Shown here piece after piece: positions 1 to 12,200 of a DNA stretch of 64,000 nt. Both the position numbers and the translations under genes were made by a program. Positions within the stretch are counted from its first letter, which is position 1. Each line of letters opens with the position of its first letter. The notes under the pieces were generated by a model. It saw only the letters and a program-made list of their open reading frames with translations. It made no database searches and was not told where the DNA came from. Origin of the DNA: Epiperipatus broadwayi (Eukaryota > Onychophora > Udeonychophora > Euonychophora > Peripatidae); NCBI GenBank assembly GCA_028023455.1, contig JAQFVV010012395.1, positions 2,976,001 through 3,040,000 of the forward strand, given 5' to 3'.

Positions 1-1913
1 CCAAGTATCTTTCTTGTCTATTGATTGTTGATGCAAAAAAATGGAGTGTTCAGTAACGGCCAGAAATTATTCATAATAATGAAGAATTGTAAGATTAATT
101 TATACTATGATTTTTACTTCATTCTGTTTATACTACAATTTTTACTCCAATCTGTTGCAGGATTGCAACCTTTTTTTGGATCCACAGACTCTTTTTTGAG
201 TGTCAACTCCTGTTGAGAGAGAGATAGTTGCTTAAATATTATTGGATTATTACAATGCTGGCTTTGTTTTCTTATGTAAAGTAAGGTTCTTCAATTGTCG
301 TGTTTATTTCCCATGCAGTCATATTAGATTTTAAATTCTTTTTTCAAGTCCCTCTGGTTGTAACAGATGATATTCATCACTCATTTTTTGAATTTTTATG
401 CTCTTTTCTTTCTCTTCACATTGTTTGAAGCACTTCTGCTTTCTCCTATTATTTGATATTCCTCATCAGAGAAGAAATCAGAGTTTGGGACAAGTGGTTT
501 GTTGTGCTGTTCAATTCTAATTCTGATATAGAATAATTATTAAGTCTCTTTTTGTGTCAATGTCTATATTAGCTAATTCATTTGGCAGCTAATGTAGCAC
601 TATTGGTAATAATATTATTAAGCAGTTGTTCTAATTTATATGGTTTACTGCTTGGAGTTGAAAATTGATCTGGTTTTCCATGATAGTTTTGTTTGTCAAT
701 TTGATCATCCAAAGAGTTAGTAGTGGTTTTGCTGCATTGATGTGATTTGTGATTTTTCATCTTACATTGACTACAGAAGTGATCAGGATATTCTTTAATG
801 GGATGAGGTCTGCTTTTTTAAAAAAAACTGTGATTGAATACCTCTAAAAATGATTATTAATGGAAAAATTTCTATTGCATGCAAAAGATATTTGTAGAGG
901 TTGAATGTTTTATTCAGTCTGGTGATAAACCCAACAGTACTAAAACAGTAAGGCAGATCTTGGGCCTAGAAGTTGAAGTGGAAATTCTTGATTAGCCTTG
1001 CCAGATTTATTGGCCCATTGATATCTATGTAACATACAATTTTTATTGTTTAAAAATTGTTTTTTTTTTTTAAATATTGAGCTACATTATGTTATTCAAA
1101 AACAATATACCAGTCATTGGTGTGATCTAGAATTTTGTAGATCATCCTCTATATTTGTTTCTATGTTAAAAGCTCATAGAATTCATTAGTGGGTAAACTT
1201 CATTATTACACATTGACATCATTAATAGCAGTAATGTTTGTTTTATCATTGTAGAACTTATGAAAAGATTTTAATACAGGTACAGAATTATAAAACTTTT
1301 CACAGATAGTTTACATTTTCATGAATGTTCTAAATTGAAATATTATCTTGCTTTACTATCCATATTTAAAAAAATTCAGCAATATTTTCTGCAAAGAAAT
1401 TAATTTTAAGTGCTAATATATTAACTTTCCTTGCCCGTGTTTCTGTCAGGATGTATATATTTTTGAATTTTCAACAATGAAAAAAATCTGTTCCTGTTTA
1501 GAACTCAAACTTACATCCTTACTTATCCTAGGAAAAATTCTTAACAATGAGTCAATAGAAATATGTTTGTTGTGTAAAATTGATTTAATTATTTAATTGA
1601 AAGTAAATATTTTCTATTAATATCTGAATTATTCTTTTGAAATAATTATTTTGTAAATATTTTGTGAAAAAAATAATAAATGTGTAAAAAAAAAAGATTA
1701 GAGAATTTTTTTTTTTCATTTCCAAAATCAAAATGAAGAAATACAGCTGTCAAAAATGTTGACAGCACACTCTCTTATGGAGAGAAGAAGAAACATAATT
1801 AAAAAAATGATTTAAAGAGACTGATGAAAAAAATTATTTTATATAAATTGAAATTATATGTTTTATTTATAACTAAAAAATGAAATAGTAAAATAATATT
1901 AATTTTTTTTATT
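1..1913. other. anonymous AT-rich DNA, no gene seen
   Basis: No reading frame here resembles a known protein and no tRNA-like or inverted-repeat structure stands out. Short homopolymer runs are the only low-complexity features. It may be intron or intergenic. Confidence 0.5.
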
Positions 1914-2114
1914 AAATAATGCTTTTATGTAAACAATTGACTAAAAAGTAAAAAATAATCTGTCTAAAAAACATGCATCCTTTTTTAAAAGTGTTTGAGG
2001 CCATAAAAATCAAAAAGGCCTCAAATGCTTTTATGAAATGACACATGTTTTTTAGTTGGATTATTTTATTATGTTTTTACTTTTTAGTAGGCTGTTTATA
2101 TAAGAGTATTATTT
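1914..2114. repeat. palindromic MITE, foldback family copy 1
   Basis: A 201-bp near-palindrome. The left end reads AATGCTTTTATGTAAAC and continues into ACTAAAAAGTAAAAA; the right end is its imperfect reverse complement. The centre holds a second hairpin around TTTGAGGCC/GGCCTCAAA. The same termini recur at 25,751-26,064 and 30,461-30,742, so this is a family of non-autonomous foldback elements. I see no transposase and do not assign a superfamily. Target duplication is unclear in the AT-rich flanks. Confidence 0.65.
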
Positions 2115-3380
2115 TAAAAAAAATAATATTTTTTAAATATTTTAATTATTTCCATTTGTGAGGTTTTCACTATATCAGCATAAGTTGCCTTTCTTTTTGT
2201 TTGAGCTTCTTCTGAATCAGATAGGGAGACCAAAATGCTGCATTCTATTTCAAATTTATTGATAACATTATTTGAATTAGAAAATGAATTATTTATGCAT
2301 AAAACATTTTGAGAACTATTGTTTTTCTTTGAGTTTTTAATTACAGGATTATCAGTGGAATTCATTACAAACATTTAAAATGAGTTAACTTAAAAAAAAT
2401 AAAAGTTAGGATATTTCTTTATAGAAAAATAACTACTACAACTGAATTAATTGTATATAGAAATGGCATTGTGTAAATGTGAGACTTAGAATTTCTATTG
2501 ATGTTAGCATTAAATGTAGCAGAGAAAGTTCTAATAATAATAATAATAATAAATGTATTTTTTTTTTAAATACTCCATAAAATTTTAAAACTGTAATGGT
2601 ATGATCATAAAGATAATCATATGATTTTCATTTTGCTGGATGTGAAATGAATGAATAGTAATATTTTATAAGGAAATATTTCAGTTTTTTTAAGCATGAA
2701 TTTTGTGGGAAAGGCAGACTCCATTTACATTCTAAAGATTATCTGAAAGAGTCTAAAGAAATGTAATATTGACTGTTTTTATTGGAAGATATGTCTTAGA
2801 ATAGAATACAGTAAAGAGCCACAGTAACATTAGGTGATGAATTCTTTTAGAGAAAAAAAAGTTTGCTTCAGAAGTATCATTGCAAAATACCAAATAGATG
2901 AATAATGCACCAACATGTTTTATATTAAGGATATATTTGTGTTCATGGATTGCTTTATATAGTCGATGCAAAAATGCATCTAATGTATTGCTATTACCTC
3001 CCCCCCCCCTCTTGGAATTGGAATAGTTAAATTTATTTGTGAAAACATACTGCTGATGATGTTAGCATATATCTTGATAATGTTATTTATATACAAACTT
3101 CAAATTGAAATAAAGTAAAACAATGAAAACATTAAACTTGCATTATTAAATAAATAAAAAATAAAGATAAAAAATAATTATATTAAGAAAATACAAAAAA
3201 TCAATTTATATCATAAAAAATATTTATGTATAGTTATATATCAAATATATATATTTATAATCCTTTACAACAGTAATAGTGCAGATTTTGATATTCTCAT
3301 TATTTTATTTTAATGGGTGTTTGTGTGTTAAATAACACCCTGAAAGAAAGTCGAAACTTAAGAAATAACAAATAAAAAAA
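2115..3380. other. anonymous AT-rich DNA
   Basis: No gene recognised. Contains a short AAT microsatellite near 2,533 and a run of about ten C near 3,001. The minus-strand reading frame at 2,114-2,374 is discussed among the rejected items. Confidence 0.45.
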
Positions 3381-3495
3381 TTAAAAACATTTAATATGTA
3401 GGGTATATAAGCACACACTTTCACATGACCCACCACTCTCCACACTATCTCATAACACTGATATACTTGAACACATATATGTTGAAAAGATAAAT

Positions 3496-3549
3496 AATCA
3501 CCCATATTCGTATTTCATGCTAAAACAGCATCATCAGTTGGTCCAGATT
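3496..3549 (-). ncRNA. hammerhead-ribozyme-like motif, left arm
   Basis: Reverse-complement counterpart of the motif at 4,009-4,062 and virtually identical to it: CTGATGA, a four-pair helix II closed by GTTTT, GAAA, then a short helix III ending in ATA. It has the same irregularities: one extra T before GAAA and a mismatch in helix I. Probably an old, weakened copy. Confidence 0.5.
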
Positions 3550-4008
3550 ACCATCTCTACACATATATGCTATAAGTGCTCAGATATATATTAAGATAGC
3601 CAATCCTCATACTTTAATGGACAATCTTCAATCTACTCGACACTCCAACTCTAGTGGTGGGTCATGTGAAAGTCTGTGCTCATATACCCTATATATTACA
3701 TATATAAACCCAGGTATATAATAAGCCTGTGTATTTCAGTTATTACATAGTAGAGATGTCTGCCTGTTCCTTGTATTAAATGGATTATGTCCTGTGTATG
3801 AGGGATCAGTTTGACTTTAGGTCAACATGGGTGTGACAAGAATCTCGGCCTTAGGGTGGCCTTTGAGCATTCCATCATCAGATTTTCAATTGGATGGACA
3901 GTTTAAGAGTTGGAGTGTGGAGTAGATTGAAGCCTGTCCATTAAAGTATGAGGATTGGCTATCTTAATATATATCTGAGCACTTATAGCATATATGTGTA
4001 GAGATGGT

Positions 4009-4062
4009 AATCTGGACCAACTGATGATGCTGTTTTAGCATGAAATACGAATATGGGTGATT
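4009..4062 (+). ncRNA. hammerhead-ribozyme-like motif, right arm
   Basis: CTGATGA lies at 4,021-4,027. Helix II is TGCT/AGCA around loop GTTTT (4,028-4,040). One unpaired T follows, then GAAA at 4,042-4,045. A two-pair helix III (AT/AT) leads to cleavage triplet ATA at 4,051-4,053. Helix I can form from CCAA against TGGG (one A-G mismatch) and, beyond a bulge, AATC against GATT. The order, helix I open with core boxes then ATA, is that of a type I hammerhead. The same helix I and III design is better preserved at 63,635-63,690. The extra T and mismatch suggest reduced or lost activity. Confidence 0.55.
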
Positions 4063-4217
4063 ATTTATCTTTTCAACATATATGTGTTCAAGTGTATCAG
4101 TGTTATGAGATAGTGTGGAGAGTGGTGGGTCATGTGAAGTCTGTGCTCATATACCCTATATATTACATATATAAACCCAGGTATATAATAAGCCTTGTTT
4201 CAGTTAAAAACATTTAA

Positions 4218-5149
4218 GTAAATACTTTGTATAAAAATAATATTTTACCAATAATATATAATCAATGGAAAAATTGCTATTTAAATACTCCAACAAAGAA
4301 TTTCATCTTACAAAAAGAATTGATTATTATAATTAATATTTTCTTTTTTTTTCATTTTCTTCATATGTTTCAACTGTCCAGCAATCTTTTTTAGAGCTAC
4401 AATTGTAAATAATTTGAAAAATATGATATCAAAATCAACATAGCTGTCATTTATTATGAGTCTGATACTGTCTTAATACTCTTTGTATTATACCGTAATG
4501 CTTGCTTTCATTTGTAAAAAAATATTCTCATTTTCAACACTTTAGCTTACAGTAAACACAAACTGTGGAATGGAAAATCCATTTTTTATTTTAGGGAGAA
4601 AAAAATCATTGAATGGATCAATTCCATTAATATAATAGGATGCACTTGAAGCAGAAGACTTTTTAAGTCACACAGCTGCTTGTAGATCTAGAAAAGATTA
4701 CCCATAAAAATAAATTATAAATCCAATATCTTCATAATATGAAAAGAGAGTTCTTCATAGAAAATATAAAACCAGATTTTTGGAAATTGGATGTGCAGCA
4801 TTTGTGTTTTATTTTTAAATGCTATATAAATAATGTGGTATTACCTTTATGCATTTTTTAAATGTTTGCTTAGATTAAAATTAGTTTTTATAAAAAACTA
4901 AAAAGTGCCAAGTTCATCTCTGTATTCAACATCTACAAGAATTTTCTTAAGATTTATAGAATTAATTCAAGTCTTTCCATAACTTCTACAGAGATGTTTG
5001 CATCCAAAAATTATCCACATTACATTAGCAAAATTATATGCATATCAATGCAGATTTTTTGCCTCATAACACAATTAACAATAACTTCATCTCACTTACT
5101 TGTTTAGTGTATGGATTTAGACAGTTTAACTATTATCATAATATCACAA
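4218..5149. other. anonymous AT-rich DNA
   Basis: No gene, RNA or clear repeat recognised between the hammerhead element and the LINE relic. Confidence 0.4.
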
Positions 5150-7900
5150 AGAAACCTGTAAAAATTTCAACCAGGAAATAGATTCACTAGAGCTTTATTA
5201 AGTCCATCAATAGAAGTCCAGTCTTTTTGCCATTGTAGCCACAGATCTCACAGTCATTAATTATATAGTTCATAATTTGCATTTATCCACATTTACAAAA
5301 TCAATAACTGATAAATTCCATTTATGAAACAAATGAGCATAATGACTAGGGATTGTCTTGAATCTGTTGATGAGACTCCAGTTTTATCTAGGAAGATCAA
5401 ATCCAAGTGACCTAATTGTTAGATCAGGAGAAAAGAAAAGATATTTATTTAGAATCTCATAAGAATTCCATTTTTTACACCATAATTCTTCTATTGTAGA
5501 AACTTAGTTCAGTCAAGTATTAGGTGGTGAAATCATATCTTGAATTATTAACAACACTTATATACTTAATAGTTTTTTATACATTTTCTATAAGGCCATT
5601 TTTCTTACATTTGATGGAAAAGTATGTTGGGAAAGAACATGAATCCACTGAAAGGATAGACTTAAGTATAACAGTAATATTTCTCATTGTAATATGTAAT
5701 TATCTAGAAATTTGATAACCTTTTCACCAAATAGTGGAACACTATTCTCCAGCACAATATGCTAATATTAAGAAATTGGCCATAAAATATTTGCATAATA
5801 AACTCAAGTAGTATCAGCCAGAATTTCAAGAAGGTTATTTTTAGAAACTTCAAATAAATGAGAAAAATAAGTTAGGCTATGATCAAAAGAAACTGCTAAA
5901 TAATATATGGCAAGATCATACTTTAGACTACTATTACAAAAGGTTATATTGGGATTTTAAGATAATTACCTGTTGTTTAAATGAAAAATTGTATATACTT
6001 TCTTCATTGGGTTAGAAATAAGACCCTACTGTTTGAAAACATTTCCAATTTTTTAAAGTCCTTATTGAGAGACTTTTCTAATTCAGGAAAGAATCTTCTT
6101 TGAGAAGTCACAGCAATATCATCAGCATAAATGAATTTCTTGTCTTCTGTATCTGGAAGACCATTGATTAATATATTAAATAAAATAGGTGAAAGAACAT
6201 AAATTTGTGGTATTTGTTCTGTAAAATTTTACATCTAATACAATGGTCATTTAGTCTCACCTGAATTTTTCTATTGGAGGACATTTTGTCAAGTAAATTG
6301 TTTTCCTGCATTTAAGAATTTTTCCCAAACAAAATCATAAGCTGTGGTTAGATCAATAAAAATAGCACCAGTTTTTAATTTATTTTTGAAAGCCTTTTTC
6401 AAAGTGAGTTGTTAAAGGTTAAGCTTGTCCACAACAGCTTCTTCCTGATCTTAAACAAACCTTCCCTATAAAAAGCTGATTCTCAAATATTGGTAAAATT
6501 CTTGTTTATATTTTCATTTTATAAAGCGTATAGGGAATACATAACATTAATATTGAATAATAATTTTTAGATCATTGCTCTAGTTTTTCATATATGCCAA
6601 ATTTTAGGAATACTTTTTGCACAAATAATGTACTGAATAATTCTGCCCACCATGCTTTAGTTTTAGATTTTAGAAAGAAACTCTTTAAATATGTTATCTA
6701 CTCCTATAGGAATATTGTGAGAGAAATATATGATGCTGTTCTAATGAGCTAGTTTATATTTTATTAATCTTGAATTTAGAAGTCTGGTATTAGTAGTGAC
6801 ATTAGTGGCTTTTTTTTAAGGATACTTTTATATCCACCAAGCTTTCATAAATATTCCAGGTATTATAACTAGATCTTGAAAAGTTCTGCTTCTCCATGGT
6901 CTCTCTCTTTTCTTTCCTTGCATTATCCAGTGATTTTTATAAGGTTGTCAGCAATTTCCAGGTTTTTGGTAATCAAAAATTAGCTATAAAGAGCACTTCT
7001 AATTTTATTCCAACCTAAAATGAATTGCTTGTGATATTCCTGAGAGTTGGACTCTTTGACAGCTGTTATTAAGAAAGCGCTAAAACTATCCATAGCAAGA
7101 GGGATTTAGAAAAAGTCTACTATTATTTTGTTCAATATGTATAGACTCCATTTAGTTTTACTTAAATCACCTCTGAGAATAGGATAGCTTTCAAAAGTGA
7201 TTATTCTTGGTTTATGCTTACTATGGAAAATAGTACAATATCAATAGTTTAGCAGATCATGGTGAATCATTTTTTGTTGAAATAAAATATAAATTAGAAA
7301 TTGTGTCTGTTCCCATATGCCTACTGAATGGAATGTTATTCATTCCTTAGCTTTGTAAAGTATGTGCATGTTGATAACTACATTAATTCTACTAGTTGGC
7401 AACCTATTTGATCCTCATTTATATGATTTAAAAACTACCATAAATATTGATATCTCCTATGAAGATCTGGAAGCAGAATGTATAGCCAAATTGTATTGAG
7501 GGATTTGTAGTACATAAAAATTACCTAAATGGTGATTGCTATATCATTTGACCCAGCTTCACTAGAAGTTGTTTGTTTTGTAAAATAATTTGAAACAAAA
7601 GTAGTCATACTATGTTTAGAATTCACTCTATCATTAATTAATGTGAATCCAGAAATTTTAAGAAGATATGCATTATTAACAGAATGATAAGTCTTGAAGT
7701 ACAATTATTTCTATGTTATGTTGATAAGTTAATTCATAAAGGAACTCAGTTTTTGATTTTCTGTTTCTCTCAATGTTAAGGTGAGATAATTTTAATGTGA
7801 TTCTTAGGTGAAAAGAAGGTCATATTCCATGATTGTCAACACCATGTAATTATTTTTCGTTTTGAAAACCAAGGACTTTCATCTCTATAAGCATGATGAG
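5150..7900 (-). pseudogene. Jockey-like non-LTR retrotransposon relic (endonuclease and reverse transcriptase)
   Basis: Read on the minus strand, this region keeps the order of a Jockey-type pol with many stops and frameshifts. Around 7.2-7.5 kb there are traces of the endonuclease end (GDINIYGSF, FHSV). Near 6,480-6,420 stands a degraded finger segment with RSGRSCCGQ. At about 6,395-6,330 comes the motif IDLTTAYDFVW, the family's reverse-transcriptase motif with the first catalytic Asp. At about 6,165-6,050 follows KKFIYADDIAVTSQRRF, including the catalytic YADD box, then FPELEKSLNKDFKKLE. Downstream (5,945-5,740) FDHSLTYFSHL and a CSTIW remnant match the thumb and connection region. A coding copy would be about 900 residues; this one cannot make protein. 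The family assignment rests on motif wording; CR1 or I-like relatives are possible. The exact ends are uncertain. Confidence 0.75.
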
Positions 7901-8507
7901 GTTATCCCCCATAAGACTGTCAGAGTTAGTATTAATAATTTTATTGTCTATTTTCATGATGTGCTATTATAACTAGAAATTTAAAATTGAAGCCTGGTTT
8001 CCATGGAAGACTTTAGTTTTATGTATTAATGCATATGTACTAATGCATGATTCATGCAGGCTGAGTGACAGGAAAACTAACATCCAATGCATCCATCCCA
8101 TCACACTTATTGATTATATAGATGTGCATAATATGAATATGACCTTATTTACTTCAATTTAAGATGTACAGGCTTCAACACATTTTACCAATCTCATAGA
8201 AATAAATCTATGGAGCCCAGAAAAACTTTCAAATGGAATATCAAAATGCTTCTCATTAAAACATTGAGATTATTCAAACTCAATAATAGTTCAATATTAA
8301 ATGATTTAAGAAGTAGTAATACACAAAAAGAAAATTGTGAATATAATTTAAATTAATTTTTGTATCAAAAGTGTGTAATTTCTTTAAATAAATCCTGAAT
8401 CTCAAGGAGAGGAGAATAAATATAGACTTGAAAAAAATTGTTGAAAATATTGTTGAAGTAAATTGATATTTGGACAAAGTTCTTGTTAATTGGATTGCTT
8501 TGGATTA
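7901..8507. other. anonymous AT-rich DNA
   Basis: No gene or clear repeat. Overlapping minus-strand frames near 8,280-8,570 are AT-rich noise, partly crossing the SINE. Confidence 0.4.
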
Positions 8508-8636
8508 CAATTATTTTAGATTTTTTTTTTTCATATGTCAAAACATCGGCCAGGAAGCAAACCCGGGACAACTGCTTGTAAGACAGTCGTGCTGACTACT
8601 CAGCCACCAAAGCTTGACGGCAATTATTTTAGATTT
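8508..8636 (-). mobile_element. tRNA-derived SINE with 16-bp target duplication
   Basis: A 97-bp insert (8,524-8,620) is flanked by identical 16-bp copies of CAATTATTTTAGATTT (8,508-8,523 and 8,621-8,636). On the minus strand it begins as a tRNA-like head. The A box reads TGGCTGAGTAGT. An anticodon-like hairpin has the seven-base loop CTTACAA. The T arm reads CCGGG-TTTGCTT-CCTGG with a B box like GGTTTGCTTCC. It ends in an A-rich tail (poly-T on plus). The acceptor stem does not pair, so this is a SINE head and not a working tRNA gene. The perfect target duplication implies a fairly young LINE-driven insertion. Confidence 0.8.
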
Positions 8637-8754
8637 ATAATAAACTTTGTACCAAATCGAGCAGAAAAAAAAAAAACCAATGTATTTTTTTTTTTTTTTT
8701 AGGTATGGAAGAGATAATGATTACTTTCATTTAAGAAAATTGTAATGATTAGTT

Positions 8755-8885
8755 GCTTTGGAGATAATATAACATTTGAGCACCAGAAGTGAGAGGATGA
8801 GTCTCAATCCATGGTTTTTTTTTGCTTTAGAATTCATTATTTTACCACTGTACTAAACCATTCAAAGCGCAAAATTAATTGTATA
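8755..8885 (-). repeat. tRNA-like SINE head, diverged
   Basis: The minus strand reads TGGTTTAGTACAGTGGTAAAA, like an A box, then GGATTGAGACTCA, like a B box, about 40 bases later. A similar pair occurs on the minus strand at 16,082-16,160. No target duplication is visible. Low-confidence SINE remnant. Confidence 0.35.
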
Positions 8886-10284
8886 ATATTTCTGCATATT
8901 AATTTTTACGATGTCATTATGTACATAACTTTTCTATAAATAACATAGTTTTTGAAAAGATTAGATAAAGGAGTAATATCATTTGTCTTTTAACATATTT
9001 TATTCATATGCTTTCAAAAAAAATGTGTGATGGTGTGGAGATTATTTAAAATATCTATAAAATTGTAACTAATGTGTTAACATTTATACACACATTTAAA
9101 CTTGTTTCAGTATTTATCATTAATATTGTCACAATATTTTTTTAATCTATATTAATATGTTGTCATGTGAATGCAACATTAAAACAATGTTAATTTGTTT
9201 TGAATGACATATTAATTACACTTTATTTCACAAACAGCCTAAGTGTTGGATTAACAGGTTGTCATCGAGATTTGTACAAGGAGGAACTATTGGAAGAAAA
9301 AAAAATCAAAAAATCTTTAAAATTAAAACATTTTCTTTTTTTAATTCCGTTGACAACAGAAATTTATGGAGACACTCTTTTTAGTAGATTCTTCAAAAAA
9401 TATTTGCCGAATTTTTTTTTTTAAGAGTTATATGCATTATTTAAAAAGTAAACCAGCCTCAATCTTGAGCATATTAAAATCACCTTTTATTTTTGTCAGC
9501 ATTCTTTTGTTATCTTTACAAACCATACATGTAACTGAATATACAAGAGATTAGACAAATTAATAACCATGACTGACATAATATATGTGTTATGATGTAG
9601 TTTTAAAATTTATTATGGTTCTAGAATAAATTCTTAAAGCAATAGTAATTAATAATCCTGTGTGATTGGATGCAGTCAGAGAGTGAGTGCAAGTGGATCT
9701 GTTGTAATCTACCTGTCAGTTGAATGTTCAAATGCCATGATTCCAGAGCAAGTGATTTTTGCTTTGATGCTATAAAAGTATCATTAAGATATAGTTCTAA
9801 ATTTGAAATTCTAGAATAAATTATCTTAACCTGTAATTGCTACAATCAGCATAGGATACCACTACGAAAATTCATATCTTAATTTCAGAGATTTTTTTTT
9901 TAATTGAACAGGTGTCCATCTTACTATTCTATATTTTACAAAATATCAAATTAGTTTGAATTTACATTGCATAGTGTAAATTTTATTCACTTTTTTGAAG
10001 GTGAGGTATATGTCATAGCTGTTACAGTTTAAACTTAAAATATAAAAAGTTTCTATCCTCTGTTTTTTTCAATTTCTTGGTGTAATTTTTTAGAAAGTTT
10101 TGTGATGTTGCTTTTTGTGTGATATTGACTCATAGCATTCATACAAGTGTTTTATCATAAAACTTCAACTCCTTTTGTATGCCATCATGTGTGACTGATT
10201 TATACATTAAAAAAGGTGATCTAATAATTTAAATTTTTATTTCAAATGTATTTAAATGATCCTGGTTTGAAAAAAATAATCTTT
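8886..10284. other. anonymous AT-rich DNA
   Basis: No gene recognised. Plus-strand frames at 9,200-9,554 show no family resemblance. Confidence 0.4.
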
Positions 10285-10501
10285 GAGAATGATGGATAAT
10301 GAAAATGATGACAGTGATTGTGGAAAAGGAGAATGAACACAACACCAATAGTGAAATGTCTGAATATGTTAATGAAGAGGACATTAATGCTATAAATTTG
10401 ACAGCATGTAATTCAAGCCACAACATGTTGAGCCATGATAAAGAATTCAAATGGTCCAAAGAGCCTCTGCCAATATACAAAAGAATAAGACATACAATAT
10501 A
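10285..10501 (+). pseudogene. piggyBac transposase, N-terminal fragment
   Basis: An acidic N-terminal stretch starts at the ATG at 10,292 (MDNENDDSDC) and shifts frame near 10,330. It continues as NEHNTNSEMSEYVNEED and then FKWSKEPLPIYKRIRHTI. An acidic leader followed by W-S-K-E-P-P-x-x-R-x-R-x-x-N-I is typical of piggyBac-family transposases just before the dimerisation domain. The frame stops right after RIRHTI at 10,501, where a GC-richer block begins. The later parts of the same kind of protein appear at 12,716-13,282 and 13,690-13,985. Because the join repeats an R..I-like motif, the two sides may come from one interrupted copy or two overlapping copies. Confidence 0.55.
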
Positions 10502-12200
10502 GTGTACCGGTCTGATGATGTATGTTGGTTTAACCCAGTTTGAATGCTAGTCGAAAGTACCTCGAGGCCACTCATACGCGAGATATAAAAATCAAGAATA
10601 CTATGGCCTCTGCCCTATTTGCCTATTCTCGAGTCTAACTACGAACCAACGACATATCTGAGATACGCATAAATTATTTTCTCACCCGGCCCAAGCTTAG
10701 CATCAGGGAGAGACAATGGACCGAATACCTTACAGAGCTACCTAAATTAAATGTGCATTAAGTATAAGATGAATTAAATGTTTGTGCGTGCCTGGATCAT
10801 TGGACAAGTAATATAAAATGTTACGCTAAGAACTGGTTGAAATAAAATTTTTTGATTAAATCATATATTTTAATAAATGTGATTTTAAGGATTTGAAAGG
10901 TTTTAATTATCTCCGCTATTCCCCGATTGATTAATAAGAAATAACTTTACAATAAGTTGGGGGGCAATTACATAACATTTTGCGGTCTAAGCAGTACTCT
11001 CCCAATTTAAATGAAATTACTAACTCGTGTCCCCTTGATAAAGCCAAATCAAAATAACTCTTTCACAAAGCATTTTTTTTTAGTTGCTTTGTGCTTTATA
11101 AACAGTTTTAAAATATTTAAAGATTTCTTAAAAGTGACTCTTATTTAAATGTGGAATGAATGCAAACAAAGTAGGCATTATCGAGGAGACCCAGTTGGCA
11201 GACAAAAGGAAACTTAACTATTATTTAGATGACAGATATAATTTTAAATTGGAAAGTTTTAAATGAAAAAATAATTTAAACTGCAAATAAAAAAACAAGA
11301 AAACATTTATATACGTTTTAAGATGAGGAATAGCGAAGGGGAAAATTTTCAGTATAAAGTAAATGATCAAACGATAAAAGTAAGATAAATCTAATATTAG
11401 TCTAATAAGAACAACAGTTACATTATAAATAGGAATTAAAGACATAAGTAGTGAGAGGTATTTAGAAAAAGGGTAAGTAATAGTTCATGAGGAGATTCAT
11501 ACAGTTACCGGTCCTTGTTCTTTGAATCCAGTTTCCTCGACATGGTGGCTTGATTAAATACGTTGGGACTTGTCCAGACAAGGAATTTCAAATTATGCAG
11601 CATTTTATCGCGAAGTGCACAGACATGGCTCACAGTTCAGGTTTCTATTTGTTGGACATGTTATGGAATTTTGATGGATGAGGACCCTGGCAGCAGGCAA
11701 AGCTGTTGTGTGCCTAGCCGCCAAACATGGTTGCGTCCACCAAATTAGTATAACTTTTACCCGGTCGCATGTTGGAACTTATAACAGGAAATTTTCCGCA
11801 AAACTAGGATCACTTTAAAGCACCGACTGCCGAATCCTTATGCACAAGATCAGAATAGTTTCGAGGACCAAAGCTGAATAAATTCAGGAGCAAATTCTGA
11901 ATGAGTTGAACAGCAAAATCTGCCTAATTCAGGAACAATATTTTTCTGATTTTAGAAAGAAAATCTCACGAAGAATCCAAGCAGGATCTGCACGAATAAG
12001 CATAAGAACTCAGAGATATTTTAAAAGTAAAATCTGAATCATCTAAACACAGGATCTGCACGAACAAGCATAAGAACTCAGAGAGAGAAAGAGATCTAGT
12101 CTTTTGTTCTCCTCTCCTTTTTATACCTTTTCAGAAGCTACCCTTCTATTGTTTTGCGTATGATTTTCGATCTTGATAAGCCCCCTACGCTCCTATGTTT
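10502..12200. other. GC-richer block of unknown origin, possibly LTR-element DNA
   Basis: This stretch holds CpG-containing words (TCGAG, ACGCGAG, ACCGGT, CGGTCGCATG) that are rare elsewhere in the window. It has no long reading frame. Near its right end, two direct copies of a roughly 34-bp motif (AGGATCTGCACGA onward) sit at 11,982-12,015 and 12,050-12,083, next to a minus-strand TATA-like sequence. It separates piggyBac-like coding pieces, so it is probably an insertion. A short CAATA occurs near both borders, which could be a small target duplication but is too short to prove it. Confidence 0.4.
12116..12127 (-). promoter_or_regulatory. TATA-like box on the minus strand
   Basis: The minus strand reads GGTATAAAAAGG, followed by a purine-rich GAGAGGAG stretch, and faces into the GC-richer block. 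It resembles a pol II promoter of an LTR element. No AATAAA follows closely. Function is inferred only. Confidence 0.25.

Larger units (their letters stand above)
3381..4217. mobile_element. palindromic hammerhead-bearing element with 14-bp target duplication
   Basis: The element at 3,395-4,203 is flanked by perfect 14-bp copies of TTAAAAACATTTAA (3,381-3,394 and 4,204-4,217). Inside, 3,393-3,652 is the reverse complement of about 3,906-4,166 with only a few differences, so two copies of one unit stand head to head. A third, partial plus-strand copy of the unit's tail lies at 3,653-3,728 and matches 4,118-4,198. Each full unit carries a hammerhead-like motif. No protein is encoded. Target duplications of variable length and terminal repeats arranged both inverted and in tandem are known for Penelope-like elements, so a Penelope-derived or retrozyme-like origin is inferred. 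A separate tail fragment occurs at 41,087-41,190 and a related family at 63.6 kb. Confidence 0.8.

Noticed and set aside
2114-2374. Minus-strand 86-residue frame with KRKATYADIVK as a gene
   Set aside because: The Y-A-D-I-V-K wording recalls retroelement ORF1 proteins, but the rest is Asn/Ser-rich low complexity with no splice sites or domain, and the frame runs into a MITE end.
8524-8620. A functional tRNA gene
   Set aside because: The acceptor stem does not pair; the poly-A tail and target duplication mark it as a SINE.
10505-10560. CTGATGATG at 10,512 followed by CGAAAG about 35 bases on, as another hammerhead
   Set aside because: There is no room for helix I or III on the 5' side, the stretch between the boxes does not form a plausible helix II, and no NUH site sits at a valid position.
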